Assembly: GCA_007449985.2 (NCBI GenBank)
Contig: VIIQ02000621.1
Location: 62,001-126,000 of the forward strand
Direction of reading: 5' to 3'
Length of the DNA stretch: 64,000 nucleotides
Origin: Desmodesmus armatus
Lineage: Eukaryota > Chlorophyta > Chlorophyceae > Sphaeropleales > Scenedesmaceae
Below the pieces are notes generated by a model, which was given only the letters and a program-made list of their open reading frames with translations, had not been told where the DNA came from and ran no database searches. Both the position numbers and the translations under genes were made by a program. Of the stretch, positions 34,501 to 46,700 are shown in pieces. How positions within the stretch are numbered: the stretch's first letter is position 1; each line of letters starts with the position of its first letter.

Positions 34501-37400
34501 GCCACAAAACGCCTTGACATCTTCAGCAAACAGGCCCATTGAGCCCTGCACAGCAACGTTTGTTGAGAACATTGTTATGAATCAAAAAGCACCAGCTTCC
34601 TTGATCTACTGTTCTGAAGTGTATTTCTCTGCAATGTGTTCATCCCCGCATCGCAAATGCAATGTTCAGCATGTGCTGCTGGTTGTGGTCTGCTCTGTGA
34701 CGGAGCGCAGTGCGTGTGCCAGCCTTCCTGCAGCTGGTCCCTGCTGCGTTGTGTTTGCCCAACACATGCTGTTGCTGTTGTGGTCTGTCACCACACTGCA
34801 GGGCGTGTGCCAGCCTCCCCTGCAGCGAGCACCTGCTGCTTTCCATAGTCCTCCATTGGTATGCAACGCTGCCTATCCCTTGCTGCTGCTGGTTGTGATG
34901 TGCACTGTACTGCAGGGTGCGTGCCAGCCTCACCTGCAGCGGGTCCCTGCTGCTTTCCTCCATTGATACGCAACGCTGCCTAAACCATGCTGCTGCTGGT
35001 TGTGATCTGCATTGTGCTGCAGGGCGCGTGCCGTCCTCCCCTGCAGCAGGCCCCTGCAGCACACCCAACTGCACCCCTGAGGTCACACCCCTGCCTAACA
35101 CATGCTGCTGTTGTTGTGGTCTGTCACCGCATTGCAGGGCGTGTGCCATCCTCCCCTGCAGCGGGCCCCTGCAGCACACCCCACTGCACCCCTGAGGTCA
35201 CACCACAGGCTGCAGGACCCTCACAGCTCCACGCAGCTCGCCTGGCTGCCGCCCTAGGCAACATTGCTGACAAACAAGCGGCCGAGACAGCCGCAGATGC
35301 CTTCGCATACGGTGCTGCTCCTGCAGCGGCAGGCGGGGTGGTCGCTGGGGCAGCTGAGGCGAGGGGCGTGGGAGGTGGAGAGGCTGGAGCAGCAGCAGCG
35401 GGAGGCGGAGCAGAGGAGGGCTCTGCACCTGCAGGTGGGTTGCTGAGTGCTGTGGGGTTGTTACTCTGGCGGCCAGCAACAACAGCATGGGAGAGGCTGC
35501 AAACCCGTGATTTGAAGGCTGCAAACGCGTGATGTGAAGCTGCCTGCGGGTGTTTGTATGTACCATGTGGCCGGTTGATTTAGAGCTGCCAACAAAAGTC
35601 GTAGGCTGACGCTGTGAGGCCCCCAACTGCTTTCCTGCCATGCTTCCTACACCTGGTGTTGTGCTTGGGTCATCAACGTGTTGTGTGATTGTGACTGCCG
35701 CTGCTTGGGCAGGTGGCCTGCTGCTGATGAGGACGCCTGTGGGATCAACCAGGCAGCAGCAGCGTGCTGCACAAACAGCTGGCAAGAGGTGCGTTGGCAG
35801 GGGGCTGTTCGTCCGTTGTAGTAGTAGGAAGGGGTGATTTTGATCATGTTCATGTGCCACAGTTGCTGGCATCAGCGGTGGAGGGAGCAGTTCAGCACCC
35901 ACGCTCCCGTGCTTGCCTTTCAGCAGCCTACAGACGTCTCATGCTGTGCTGTGCTGTGCTGCCCATGCAGTGCTGGCAAAGCTATGATGTTGCCCACCAA
36001 GATGCTGTGTGACTTCAACCCACGGCCCGTGAACAAGGATGTGGTGGAGTACACACACAGGTGCGAAGTGCAGCCGGCGGTGCTGATCAATTGCTTTGCG
36101 GAGTAGTAGCTACTTCTCCTTGCGCTCTATAGAGCGCAGCAGTGCAAAGCGGAGCGCAGCGGTGCGATGCGCTTTGCGAATGCCTAGCTTTGTCTTTGAT
36201 TTGCAAAGACCGAAACCGGCTTACAAAACCATGCAGGCCTGCCTGCTGGCAGCTGGCTGGGGTGGTCGTTGACTGACAGGCAGGTGGCGTAATGCAGGCA
36301 GCTGCCTGATTAGAAATTCAGTGCTACATGCACACACTATTCGCAGTTGATGGTCACCAACAGAAGCATATATGCAGCGGCTGCGTACAAGCCTGATATC
36401 GGACCATGCCTGGCACTGTAAGTGCTGCACACAGGCTCCCTCCCGGTTGGGGGGCACGGACACCCCCGCCTGTTGTAGGCCCTGACTGGCCTGCTTGACC
36501 ATTTCTGCTGTGCTGTGCAGTGCTACTGGCTTTGTGTTCCAGCTGCACCCTGCTGACTCAAGGCTGACTCCAGCCACACCCCTGAGCACACCAGGGGGGT
36601 CAGTCACGCCCCGCAGCACCCGCAGGTCTGCTGCTGCTGCGGCAGCTGGTGGGGCGAGTCCCTCTGTGTCAGGCCTTGACAGCAGCGACGAGGCGGAGGA
36701 GGAGGAGGTGACCTTTGTGCCCATCAGCCTGGGCACTGCAGAGGCCAGCATGCCTGAGTACCTCAAGGTGCGGTGTTTGTATACTGTCCCGTGGGGTGTT
36801 GCCCACCTGCTAGCTGCATGCTGCCTCATGCGCAAGCTGCACGGCTGGCCCTGCGCACAAACAGTGTGTTTGTAGAGTATGTCACAGTCTAGACGGAGTC
36901 CGTATCAGTCTAGGCGCTATGCAGCATGTTGCAGTGGTTGCAGGGGTGCGACTCAACCTGCTCCAGACGCTGGGTGCTTGTGTTCAGGGTTTCAGGCAGT
37001 AGGCCACTATGATGGCTAGGTTTGCTTCAGTGAGGACCAGAGCTTGGGCATATGTTCGAAACCCAACCAGTTTTGCTGTGTTGCTTGACTGCATCTACAG
37101 GAGCCCATCACCTTTGCTGCCTCTCAGAAGCCACAGTTTGTTGCCAGGCTGTTCAGCTCGTTGGCAGCTGCCACAGCCGCCAAGGCGGCTGCAGCTGCGG
37201 AGAAGCCACTGCAGCGCCAGAAGCGCCGCAGCAAGCGCTCCACTGCAGCACAGCAGCAGGAGGAGGAGGCTGCAGCCGGCTTGCTGCAGGGCGGTGCTGC
37301 TGAGGGCAAGGAGAATGCTTCACGGCCTGCAGCAGCTGCAGCAAAGGGGGGTGCTGATGCTGGGGTGACTGCTGCAGCAGGTGGAGTTGGTGCTTCATAG
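28541..37400 (+). CDS. AT-hook, Ala/Lys-rich coiled-coil protein, probably nuclear; function unknown
   Basis: The exons are 28541-28627, 28774-29083, 29405-30648, 31198-31308, 32228-32392, 32767-34493, 35138-35434, 35713-35788, 35971-36060, 36521-36767 and 37101-37400, about 1550 residues. The N-terminal third is basic and Ala-rich, like histone H1 tails, with AT-hook cores GRGRPRKS (exon 3) and KRGRGRPKGSGK. Exons 4 to 6 encode a charged coiled coil (EYRRLQAMYEELKRQKIKEL, then LQSQIADLQKQLAE). A long Ala/Gly/Gln-rich stretch follows. The C-terminal exons encode a compact segment (FNPRPVNKDVVEYTHSATGF; EEVTFVPISLGTAEASMPEY; FAASQKPQFVARLFSSLAAA) that looks like a conserved globular domain I cannot name. 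Exon 32767-34493 changes frame twice, near 33600 and near 33975-34010, so either short introns are missed or bases are missing. AT hooks suggest binding to AT-rich DNA minor groove; the rest is unassigned. Confidence 0.68.
31240..31972 (+). repeat. Four-copy tandem array of AT-hook gene exon 4 3' end plus donor
   Basis: The exon end GGAGGAGCAGGAGGCATATG to GGGCAAG|GTGCGC recurs three more times in the intron, with donors at 31309, 31530, 31736 and 31957 (spacing about 221, 206 and 221). Each copy still encodes VEEQ-x-x-x-VA-x-MGK in frame. The first intronic copy is preceded by AACAAG then GAGCTGGAG, so a 54-base, phase-0 cassette exon is formally possible, though the acceptor context is purine-rich and weak. 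Confidence 0.92.
32418..32436 (+). repeat. Short telomere-like tract (TTTAGGG type)
   Basis: ATTAGGGTTTAGGGTTTGGG lies 25 bases after the donor at 32393 and is followed by CCCTAAGCCCTAAGC, the complementary register. Together they make a small imperfect inverted pair of telomere-like units within an intron. Confidence 0.6.
34720..35175 (+). repeat. Five-copy array of AT-hook gene exon 7 5' end plus acceptor
   Basis: Units starting near 34735, 34802, 34917, 35023 and 35138 each carry a stretch like TGCTGCTG-TTGTGGTCTG, an acceptor ending GCAG in most copies, and G-GTGCC-TCCT-CCCTGCAGC. The last copy (acceptor at 35137) continues into the long open exon to 35434 and is used in the model. Copies at 34802, 34917 and 35023 keep AG|GG and the same phase, so they are potential alternative acceptors. 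Confidence 0.88.
36121..36138. repeat. 18-bp perfect palindrome in AT-hook gene intron
   Basis: TGCGCTCTATAGAGCGCA equals its own reverse complement. It sits in the intron 36061-36520 amid GCGGAGCGCAGCGGTGCG-type repeats. Its function is unknown; it could be the remnant of a hairpin element. Confidence 0.75.
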
Positions 37401-37861
37401 CAGCAGCACTCGGGCCTGTGGAGCAGTTGGTGTTATTACCTGTACACGTGGGTGGCGTACTTTGACCCATACCATATTGTTGTTGCGGCTGCACTGTAGC
37501 ACACACAGCTGTTGTGTTGCATAAACAGCCCACTGTTTTGAACCGCTTTGCAGCATCACGTGGTGGCGAATGCGCGCTGTGGCACAGGGGCGGGCAGTGA
37601 TTGCATGTACTGCATGGGTGGCCAGAGTCAGTGCATCGCTTTGGTGAATGTTTTGAAGGGAAGCAAGCCGTACATGTTGGTGTGCTATGTTGACATTGAG
37701 CAAGCTGACCGGCTAGGCATGTGACACAGTGAAGTGCATCACAGTGTGGGGAGAAGTGACTGACCCTTGACAGCATCCGCTGGGAGTAGTTATGCATTCA
37801 CATGCCCTGGGGGCTGACATGCACCACCTTTCTGTGATCCTCTGCTGAGGCATATGCTTCT

Positions 37862-37866
37862 TGTAA
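37862..37866 (+). terminator. Candidate polyadenylation signal TGTAA for AT-hook gene
   Basis: TGTAA lies 462 bases after the stop at 37398-37400, in the short gap between convergent genes. Confidence 0.45.
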
Positions 37867-38099
37867 CATGTACCATGAGACTGCATGCGTCTGCTGCTTG
37901 GGCAGTTTGCAAGGCCATAAGTATTCTTCTGCTTACGTCAACCTAGGGCCCAGCCAAGGCGGGCACACTGGCATCATGCAGACTCAAGACAGTGCACGCT
38001 ACATGTTCTGTAGTCTTGTTTTGTTCATCCACCCAAACTTTCAGCAGTGTCCTTGTACTGTCAGCACTCACTTTGAGCTTCATTTTAGGGGAGCACTGG

Positions 38100-38104
38100 T
38101 TACA
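38100..38104 (-). terminator. Candidate polyadenylation signal TGTAA for dynein gene
   Basis: The plus strand TTACA reads TGTAA on minus, about 117 bases beyond the dynein stop codon at 38221-38223. The two convergent genes therefore have non-overlapping predicted 3' ends within 820 bases. Confidence 0.5.
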
Positions 38105-38220
38105 AATCAATATGAACAATAGAGACAAGTTATGTACAGACCGCAGCACAAACAACAAGAACAGCGGCAGCACAATCGGCTGCTGCAGGGCACAGCTGCT
38201 CCAGCCAGAGCAGGGGCAGC

Positions 38221-40719
38221 TCAATCTATGCTGCACAGCAGTGCAACGCCGCGCAGGGTCCACTTGGACTTGTCCTCTTCTGTGCGCAGGCTGAAGGTGG
38301 TGATGAAGTTGAAGCCCTTGCGGGTCTTCACACGGTAGCAAGGACACTCGTAGATACCGCCGCGCTTCTTGTCCTGCACAGCACAACATGCATGGCAGCG
38401 GCTCAGCACATGCGGCGTGGTGCCCTCGCTCTTTGTGTGCCGTCAAGCCCTGACACAGCTGAGTTAGAGTGAAGGGCGCAGGCAGGCGCAAAAGGTCGAA
38501 AGCGCAAACAAGACAACAGCCTGCGCACAGGCAGGCACACACTCACCTTTGCTTGCACGCCAGTGACATACAGCACCGGTAGTGGGTGGTACAGCTTTTT
38601 GGGCTCTGAGTCCACCAGCTTGTTCTCACGGCCAGACCAGGAGCAGCCATCCAGGTAAAGGCCGTAGATGTAGACACCCTCCGATGGGCTCTCCTTCAGG
38701 TTTTCAAACTCCTGTGAGGACAATGCAGCAGCAAAGTACTGAGCAGGACATCACAACAGGATGTGTGTTACCACGGCACTGGCACCTGCTGACACTGTTA
38801 TGCAGCCAACACTTGCAGAAGGGGGCATGCGCGTACATGGTCACTGCTTGTGCCTACCTTTGGAGGGTGTGTGACCTCGCTGGTCATGACAACGTCGTCC
38901 AGGGCCCACTTGTCAGACGCATGCTTCCTGTTCACCTCCTGCTTCATAGCCGTCAAGAAGCCCTGCACGAAGCGGCAGCAGCAGCAAGCGAACACATCAC
39001 ATCATGTGCATGCAGCACACACAAACAACATGAAGGTGCATGAAGGACCCAAGGGGTGTGGAGGCCATCGGTCCCTAGGAGACCACCCACCCACCTGGGG
39101 GTTGAAGAAGCCGGTCAGCCAGTACGCACGGGGGCGGCCCAGCGCAAGCCACTTGCTCAGCTGGTCATGCCGCTGCAGTAGCCCTGTGAACCAGTTGCCA
39201 AGCGTGGATGCCTGCAGGGCACAACCAGAAACATACTTGGGTTAGCACTAAGTGTGAAAAAAGCAGGCGCCAATGCTGCCGTCGTGATTCTGTGACCGGA
39301 TTTGCCACTGCGAGCCAGCCAAGGGAGTGTTTGCAATCACAACTGGGCTGGGCTGCAACCACCTGCACTCCTTTGTTATATCCTGACCACGCGCGTTTGC
39401 ATGCGCTAAACATGATTTGTACCCACCTCCCAGCTCTTCTTCAGCCATGCATCAGGGATGCGTGCCATAAACAGCGCATCCAGGGCCTCGATCAAGCTGC
39501 CACTGAGCGCGATGGTTCCAGCAATCGCCAGGCGCAGGTTTTGCAGCGTGGTGGTGGTGAGGCGCACGATGATGTTGAGCCGGTCGATCTCCTGGCGCAG
39601 GTGGATGGTGAGGGGCTGCATGGGGCCGCCCGGCAGCTTCCTGAGCCGCTCACGGACCTCCTCCTTGTCAAACAGCACGGGCACCTGGGGTAAGACGGCA
39701 GCAGCACGATGGTGGTTGAGGTGGCAGCAGCAGGGTGCAAGCATGTACACATGCCGAGACTGTGGCGTGCATATTGTACACTTGATCAAGATCGAGGATG
39801 CAGAGCTCAGTGAGGTGTGAGGACAGCTTGCCGCCTGGTTGTGATGATGCCTGCCTGCTTTGCAGGAGCTCACGAAACATGTCTGCGGGTGTGAAGCACT
39901 GACCTTAGACAGCAGGTCCTGGCAGATTTGGTCCACGATGTCCTCCCTGCTCAGCCCGCCTCCACCGCCTCCTCCCTTGGGCATGGTGTCCAAGATGGTC
40001 GCCATGGCCTCTTGCACCTGCAGCCATATGGGAACAAAACACGGCAGTTGGCACGACAGGCACAGTGCAAATTGAAGGACAATGCCACATGCCCAGTGAC
40101 TAGCAGGTGTACCAGGCGCTTTCGACTTGTGTTCATGCCGTGCAGGCAGTTTCAACAATCAATTGGTCTTTGGACCCAACGCAAGGCCAGCCACCCACCT
40201 GCAGTGTCCTGAAGGTGAGGTCCGCATTCGGGTGCAAGCCGTACACCTCAGGGCTCTCCTGCCCCGGCAGTCCCTCGATTGCAGTCCTGAAGGTGTCGAT
40301 GTCGGCGCTGTCTGGAATGCGGTAGCTGAACCCGCTGCGGTCGTCCTTGTATAGCTCGACACTTGGCTGCAGCACAGAGGTGAACGTTGGAGCTATGAGT
40401 ATTTAGTGAAAACATACATGCGCAAGCGTGGCTGCGTGTGCTTGAAGACTCTCTGTCACCGCGGTATGCAGAAACACCACAGGCTGCAATGCCTGCATGT
40501 GCAATAAACCACAAACGCCAGACAAAGTGCAGCAGGGATGTCCAAGGTGTTCACCTGCAGGACTCCCTGGTGGAAGTACTTCTCAGCAAAGGTGTCCATG
40601 AGCAGCTGGTCAAAGTCGTCGGTGATGCGACCACCGTACTGGATGCAGCTGATCATATAGCGCACAGTCTCCCAGGTCGGGGCAGGGGCCTTCTTGGCAT
40701 CCATCTCGAGCAGGTGGTT
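38221..40719 (-). other. Dynein C-terminal domain
   Basis: Exons: 40719-40555, 40366-40199, 40017-39904, 39684-39427, 39211-39095, 38962-38858, 38711-38547, 38373-38221. This includes [81 protein letters not shown] and the ending [13 protein letters not shown]. The full long C-terminal domain typical of axonemal chains is present. Confidence 0.9.
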
Positions 40720-43700
40720 CTGCAGTTGCAACACACATGTGTCACTGACACTGTTTGTGTTTGCTTTGGGCTGACATTATAACTTGCAGGAAGGGCCAGA
40801 GCACCCCGAAAGGAGCCACAGAGTGTCCGGGTGCTACAAGCTTCGTCAAACAGCCTGTGGTGGCCACTGGCAGGCTGATGCTTCTGGCAACTTGAAGCAA
40901 GCACCATACAGACCGGGACTGCAAAGGTGCACTGCGCCTGCGTCTATGCATTGGTTTGCCTCACAACAAGTATTTGATGCAACCACCCACCCACCTGCAG
41001 GAACTGCGTGCATGCGCTGAGGTCGCTGGCGTTGAACTCATAGGGCACGTTCCACCCGATGGGCCCGAACTTGCGCCTTTCCTGCACCACGCTATGGAGG
41101 AAGCACATGACAAACAGCAGCTGCCGCCACTCCTGCCTGCAATGCACACAACAAGGACCCTCAGCAGCGGAATCACCACACCCCACTCAACCACGCTCCT
41201 TGGCTTGCTATCATGTCGGACTCAACCATCGTCTGCAGGCCAGTGCTCATTCCAGCCTGTGAAGCACATGCGGCAGCACTCGGTGGCACCACGGGAGCAA
41301 ACAGTAGGCATGACATGCCAGCCCAGCCTACCTGCCGACCGCATCCAGCATGTCCTGGTTGACCCACTGGTAGCTTGCCCTCAAGCCTGCCTTCATGCCC
41401 ACAGGGGCCTCGTTGGTGATCTTGATGCCCATCTGGAGCAGGCCGATGGGGAACTGCGGGTGGGGCTCCGCCGTGACCCACAACCTACAGACATCAGGCA
41501 GCACATTGCGCTGTTAGTAAGACAATACATACAGAGCATCTGTGTGCACGTGCCCCAGCACCCATCCTGATAAAGCCGTGCTGCTGATGCCATCCCTCCC
41601 TACCGTCCCTGCCATCCTCGCTCCAATGCTTCATACCTGAAGTCCTCATGCAGGTCCTCCGCTTTGCTGAGGTACTGCTCCACCTCCGTGAGGTAGCTGA
41701 GGCCAAGGTGGGTGTTCTGCAGCAGCAGCCACTGCCCCTCGGCGGTTGCCGTGGCCATGAGCTTGCGTGCAATCACTTCCTGGCCCTGGCCCATGCTGAC
41801 ACCCAGTGTCTTGATCTTCTTGCGCTTGGCAAGGTCCTCAATGAGCTTGGTAGGGTCAGAGCCTGGGGGAGGATGACAATACGTTAGTGTTTCAGCCGAT
41901 CGGGTATGTCGAGGCACAATCAAACAATCCATGTTACACATGTGGCACAACAAGACGAAACACTACAATGTATGTGAATACACTCCAACAGGTTCTAGGT
42001 TGCCGGCAAGAAGCCTGCCTGACTTCTGCCTGCTTGTCAGGGTCACCCTGCAGTGCTGCACTGGCAGTTGTTCAGAGGAAACCATTTGGGTGAGGCGCTC
42101 ACAGATGCCGCAGCAAGTAGCACGTCTCAGATCACTCACCGGGAGACAGCAGGCAGATCAGTGGGCACTTCTTGTGGCTCTCGGCCCAGGCCCGCTCCAT
42201 GTTGAGGGGGACACTCTCCACAAAGCGCTGGCCCAGGGCCTCTGCGATGTAGTCTGACGCTGCCACCAGTGTGCGGTCCTCCCTGAAGGTCTTGACCACA
42301 CACATGCGCTCAAACTTGCTGAGGCGGTCCTCATAGTCGGGAACCTGCAGCAGCAAACGTCTGCCGTTCAACCCAAGCGCACAGCCACATGGTGCTGACC
42401 ACAGCTAGGGCTGCAGGGTGCTGCCAACAAGGCTGTCACTTGACGTTGCACATTGTGCGTTCTTGAGATAAGCGGACCTGCTCTTTGAACCCCACCTTTG
42501 CCATCTCAGGTGCCTCCTGGTCATACCACTGCCGCCAGAGGCCGTCGTTGCGGAACACGCTGTCAGGGATGTCCCTGAACGCGTCCATGTTGCTGAGGGC
42601 AACGATGTTGAGCCACACGGCGTCTGGAATCCACTCCTTTGGCTTCTTGCGCACCTGGCATCACAGAAACCGAAGGGAAAGGGGGTCTTTGCATGGGTAG
42701 CAAGCGTGTTGCCGCGTAGTCATACAGCCACTTACTGTCAACAGTAACACGTCACATGGACCTCTAGGCCCTGGACCAGGTTGAAGCTGTACTAAATGCG
42801 GCAGAAATGCGCACATATATGTGTCAGCAGCACACCGGAAAATCTGTGCAGAAGTCCTGCACTCACCGACGCAATGTCCAAGGCGCCACCGCCCTTGAGC
42901 AGCACATCAACATCTGAGTTCTTGACCTTGCCGGCACTGACCAGGATCTTGTTGGTGAGCATCAGTGCAAACAGGAGCTTGTGGCGCTCAAACAGTCCAC
43001 GCTGCAAGCACCACAGATGCACAAACGCTAAGTAAGTCACTCAGCAGCAGCGTTAGTGGATGAGACAAGCATGCTGGTAGGATCTGACCTGCTACAGCTG
43101 CCTCAGGGTTTCAAAGGCCGACATCCATAGACAAGTACACAGAAGTTCGTGATGCGCACCTGGATGTACAAGTAGATCTCGTAGGTCATGTGCTCGATGA
43201 TGTTGGCGATGCGCTTGCTGGGCATGCTGGCCTTCTCGCTGGCGTCGATGCTCTTCTCGTACAGCTCGTTGAACTGCGCCAAGCTGGTTTGGTACATGCA
43301 GTTGACGACGCTGAACTCGGCGATGAGGAAGTAGATGAGGGTCGCGCGGTGTGCGACAGGCCTGTACTCCTCGCACGCTTCGTTGATCTTGTTGTTTGTC
43401 TCAGAGGCGTTGGCGAGCTTGTCGGAGACGTCCTGCGCAGTCTGCTTGGTGACCGCCAGCACATCGATCAACTGCGTGTCGTCCAGCAGGTTGCCTTGAG
43501 AGTTCGACAGCCTGCGGGAAGGTACAAGGCAATGGGTCAACACACACAATAGCACGGGTTTCTGACGGTGCGATGTAAGGCCATCTCGCCGCGCAACAAC
43601 ACGGCAGTAACTGCATCCTTAGGCCGTTTCGCCCTAAATACGTACCTGAACAGCAGGTCGTCCTCTAGCTGCTTGATCTTCTTCTTGTAGCTCTGCACCT

Positions 43701-46700
43701 CCTCCAACAGCTGCTGCCGCTGCTCCTCCAGCTCATGCTTCTCTTTCAGGATAAGCTTGCCCAGCAGCTGATCCTCCAGCCCTGCACACATCACATTCCA
43801 GTTTAGTGGCACCAAGCGACAATGCGCACATCCAAACAGTGCCTTGGGGAAGGGCTGGCTGTCAAAGAAGGGTGTTTTTGGTGGTGCGCAGCAGGTACTT
43901 GAGCATTTAGGCGCCTTGCTGAACTCACCAGCCATGGTGACTGTGAAATCCACCACGGTGACCTTGGCGCTGAGCTCAGGAGTGAAGTGCGGGTTGGGCA
44001 GACGGGTGGTGCAGAACAGCTTGAAGCTGTCAGTGAAGTCCACCTGCACCGCAGCAACAAACAGTGTGAGCACCAACAAACGGCCTGGGTCGCATACAAA
44101 TTCAAACATGTGTGGGTCAGATCGGCAATCTGGCATGTCAGAGGGGTCAGGCTTCAGCCCCTGACGTGTGTGAGTGTGTCAAATGCCTGTGGCAGGGGCA
44201 CATACCTCTTTGTCTGCCAGCTGGAGCACCCAGCTCTTGCCCTTCTTGACCAGGCGCCGCTCAAGCACAGGGTCCAGCACAGGATCCAGCTCCTCCTCGA
44301 TGTTCTCAATCAGCAGAGGCTGCAAGCGGCAAGAAATGGTTTAGGCTAGGCCCGCAAGAGGCGTTGAATGATTACTACTCAGGGACAGAAGGCAAGATGG
44401 GAGCAGCACCATCAAGTGAGTGTCAGCCTGTGGGTTGTGCAGTTGCTGTTGCGAGGGCAATCGCCGCGGCGCACCTTGCCAAATGCTAGGCAGTCCTCCA
44501 GATGGTTTCTGAACATCTTGTCATTCAGCTGAGTGACCTTGAGCTGGTTGGCCTCCTCACGGTTCATCAGCCACAGCCTGCCCTGACCCTGAGGGTCAAC
44601 CAGCACAGGGTACCTGAGCGCAAGCAGCAGCAAGGATACAGGGGTGTGAGAAGGCCAATGCGTAGGGTGTCAATCTGCCATGAAGAGCTTATGCACAGGC
44701 TTCAATGCCTGACTAGCGCGGCGCCGTACAGCAAGGCTGCGGCCCTGGCAATGCAGCAGCTTCCAAGCGGTCCCAGCACACAGCAGCAAGCCTGGTGTGC
44801 ACATGAAGTACAAATGAAGCCAACAAGCCATGCATACGGGAATAGCAGGGCAGCCCACCTGGAGGCCCGTGTGACCATGATGCCGTTTTGCACGCTGAGC
44901 TCGTCAGTGGGCAGGCCCTGCAGGACCCACTCTCCAACTTCACTGTCGTCAACCAAGAACTTGGTCACCTGCAACATGCACAGACACACACGGGATGGCC
45001 ACACTTCAATTGAAACGTTCACACGCGGTGCAATTGCTACTACTAGTGCTACTCCTTTACTGGATCACGACCTCGCCTGATCGCCGCTCTACATGCAATT
45101 GCAATTTGCCGCTTTACATGACAGCAGCCCAAGCCATACCAAGCTGCACCAAGTGGGCAGCTGTGTGCCAGGAGGACGATCCCATGCCAACACACTCCAG
45201 GCCCACCACTGCCTACCTCAATATTCTGTGTAACAGGGATGTTGAGCTTGATGCAGTCCCCATAGAAGTCCCTGCTCATCAGCAGCTCCCTGAACTCCTT
45301 GTTGAAGGGCCCCAGGTAGCTGACGAATGCGCTGGCCACAGCGCAGTCACCGGTCAAGCGCTGGATCTGCGAGTCAAACTCCTTGCTCTGCATGGTCCAG
45401 CGAGTCTCCTCGCCTGCAAGCAGATGGCAGCAGGAGACAGGCATAAGCATCACACTCAGCACTGGGGACATGCATAGGATTTCGGTTCAGAGCAGGATGA
45501 GGCGGCATCTCCACCTGCTGTGCAGCTGTCCGAGGGCTTGCTTGCAAGTATTGCCTGTTATTACGAGCCGCATGGGTACTGTCAGCGGAGCAGCTCCCAA
45601 ACTGACCTGCCAATGCATGCAGGAGTGCAGCAGCACTGTCCATCTTCTTCTGGCAAGCAGCTGCATCCTCCTCCAGCAATTGCTTCTGAGCCATAGCAGC
45701 ATCAAACTGTGCTTGCATCTCATCCAGGCGCGCCTGGACAATGGCCATGCGCTCCTCAGCTGCATTCTTCTCTTTGGTGGCAACCTGCATGGGACACAAT
45801 GGTCTGCTTCATGGCACTTCGAGGACGCATTGAAAATGGCAACCATCCACATGTGTGACGCAAAGCAGCACCTCATGCGCAGTCAGCGGCCAATACACAG
45901 TAGCAGTGGCACTCGGCTAGCAGTGTGAGCCTGGGCATGTGCCCCGCATGTCGCACCTTCAGCTCGGCCTCTGCAGCCCTCAGTGCAGCGATCTTGGGCT
46001 CCACTACCGTGGCCACCTCGTGATACTTGCACATTGCTGCTGCCCAGTTACACAGCCCCGCAACGTTGCCAGAGGCCTTGCGGGCAGACTCGTAATTGAA
46101 GTCTGGTGCCACAAAGTAGGGCTGCAGCAGCTCGACGGTCTCGTCATTGATCTGCTCCTTTGCAAAGTTGAGCAGGCTGGTCAGGAAGCCCATGTCTCCC
46201 ATCATCTTGACGCTGATGTCGTAGCTGCCAGAGAGGACCATGGTGCCCTTGTTCTCCAGCCAGGACACCTGCAGGCAATTATTACATCCTGTGGGTGAGT
46301 AATGAGTGATCAAGTGAGTGAGCATGCCTAAGGAAGCCCAGTGGCACTACCATAAGTATAGGAAAGAAGGGGAAATCATGTTGGACTCCTACAACGCTCA
46401 GCAGCCCCTTCCTGAGTGGAAGTAGATATGGGCGAGTGACAGAGAGGCACAGCCGCCGGCACCAGCCCAGCCGCTGAGACAGTGCTGTCTGATGCCGCAG
46501 GCACGCGACCGCGGCCTGATTTTTACGTCACAAACTAGAGCCCCAGCAGCTGGACAAAGGTAATCTTGCCTCAACGACAGGATGCCGCTGGTGATCACCA
46601 GCTCCCTAACCCACCTTGTCGATTGGCCAGTACCGCAGCAGCAGCACACAGTCAAAGATGCGCTTGACAATGTCAGGAGGGCTCTTGAGCGCCTTGAGTG

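Larger units (their letters stand above)
37401..38220. other. Convergent intergenic region, 3' UTRs of AT-hook and dynein genes
   Basis: 820 bases between two stop codons facing each other. Apart from the two TGTAA candidates I see no coding or structured element. Confidence 0.6.

Noticed and set aside
36221..36835. 204-codon minus-strand open frame
   Set aside because: Overlaps the supported plus exon 36521-36767 and an intron; no domain and no splice evidence.
37040..37075. GTTCGAAAC resembling a tRNA B box
   Set aside because: No A box at the right distance and no cloverleaf; it lies in an intron of the AT-hook gene.
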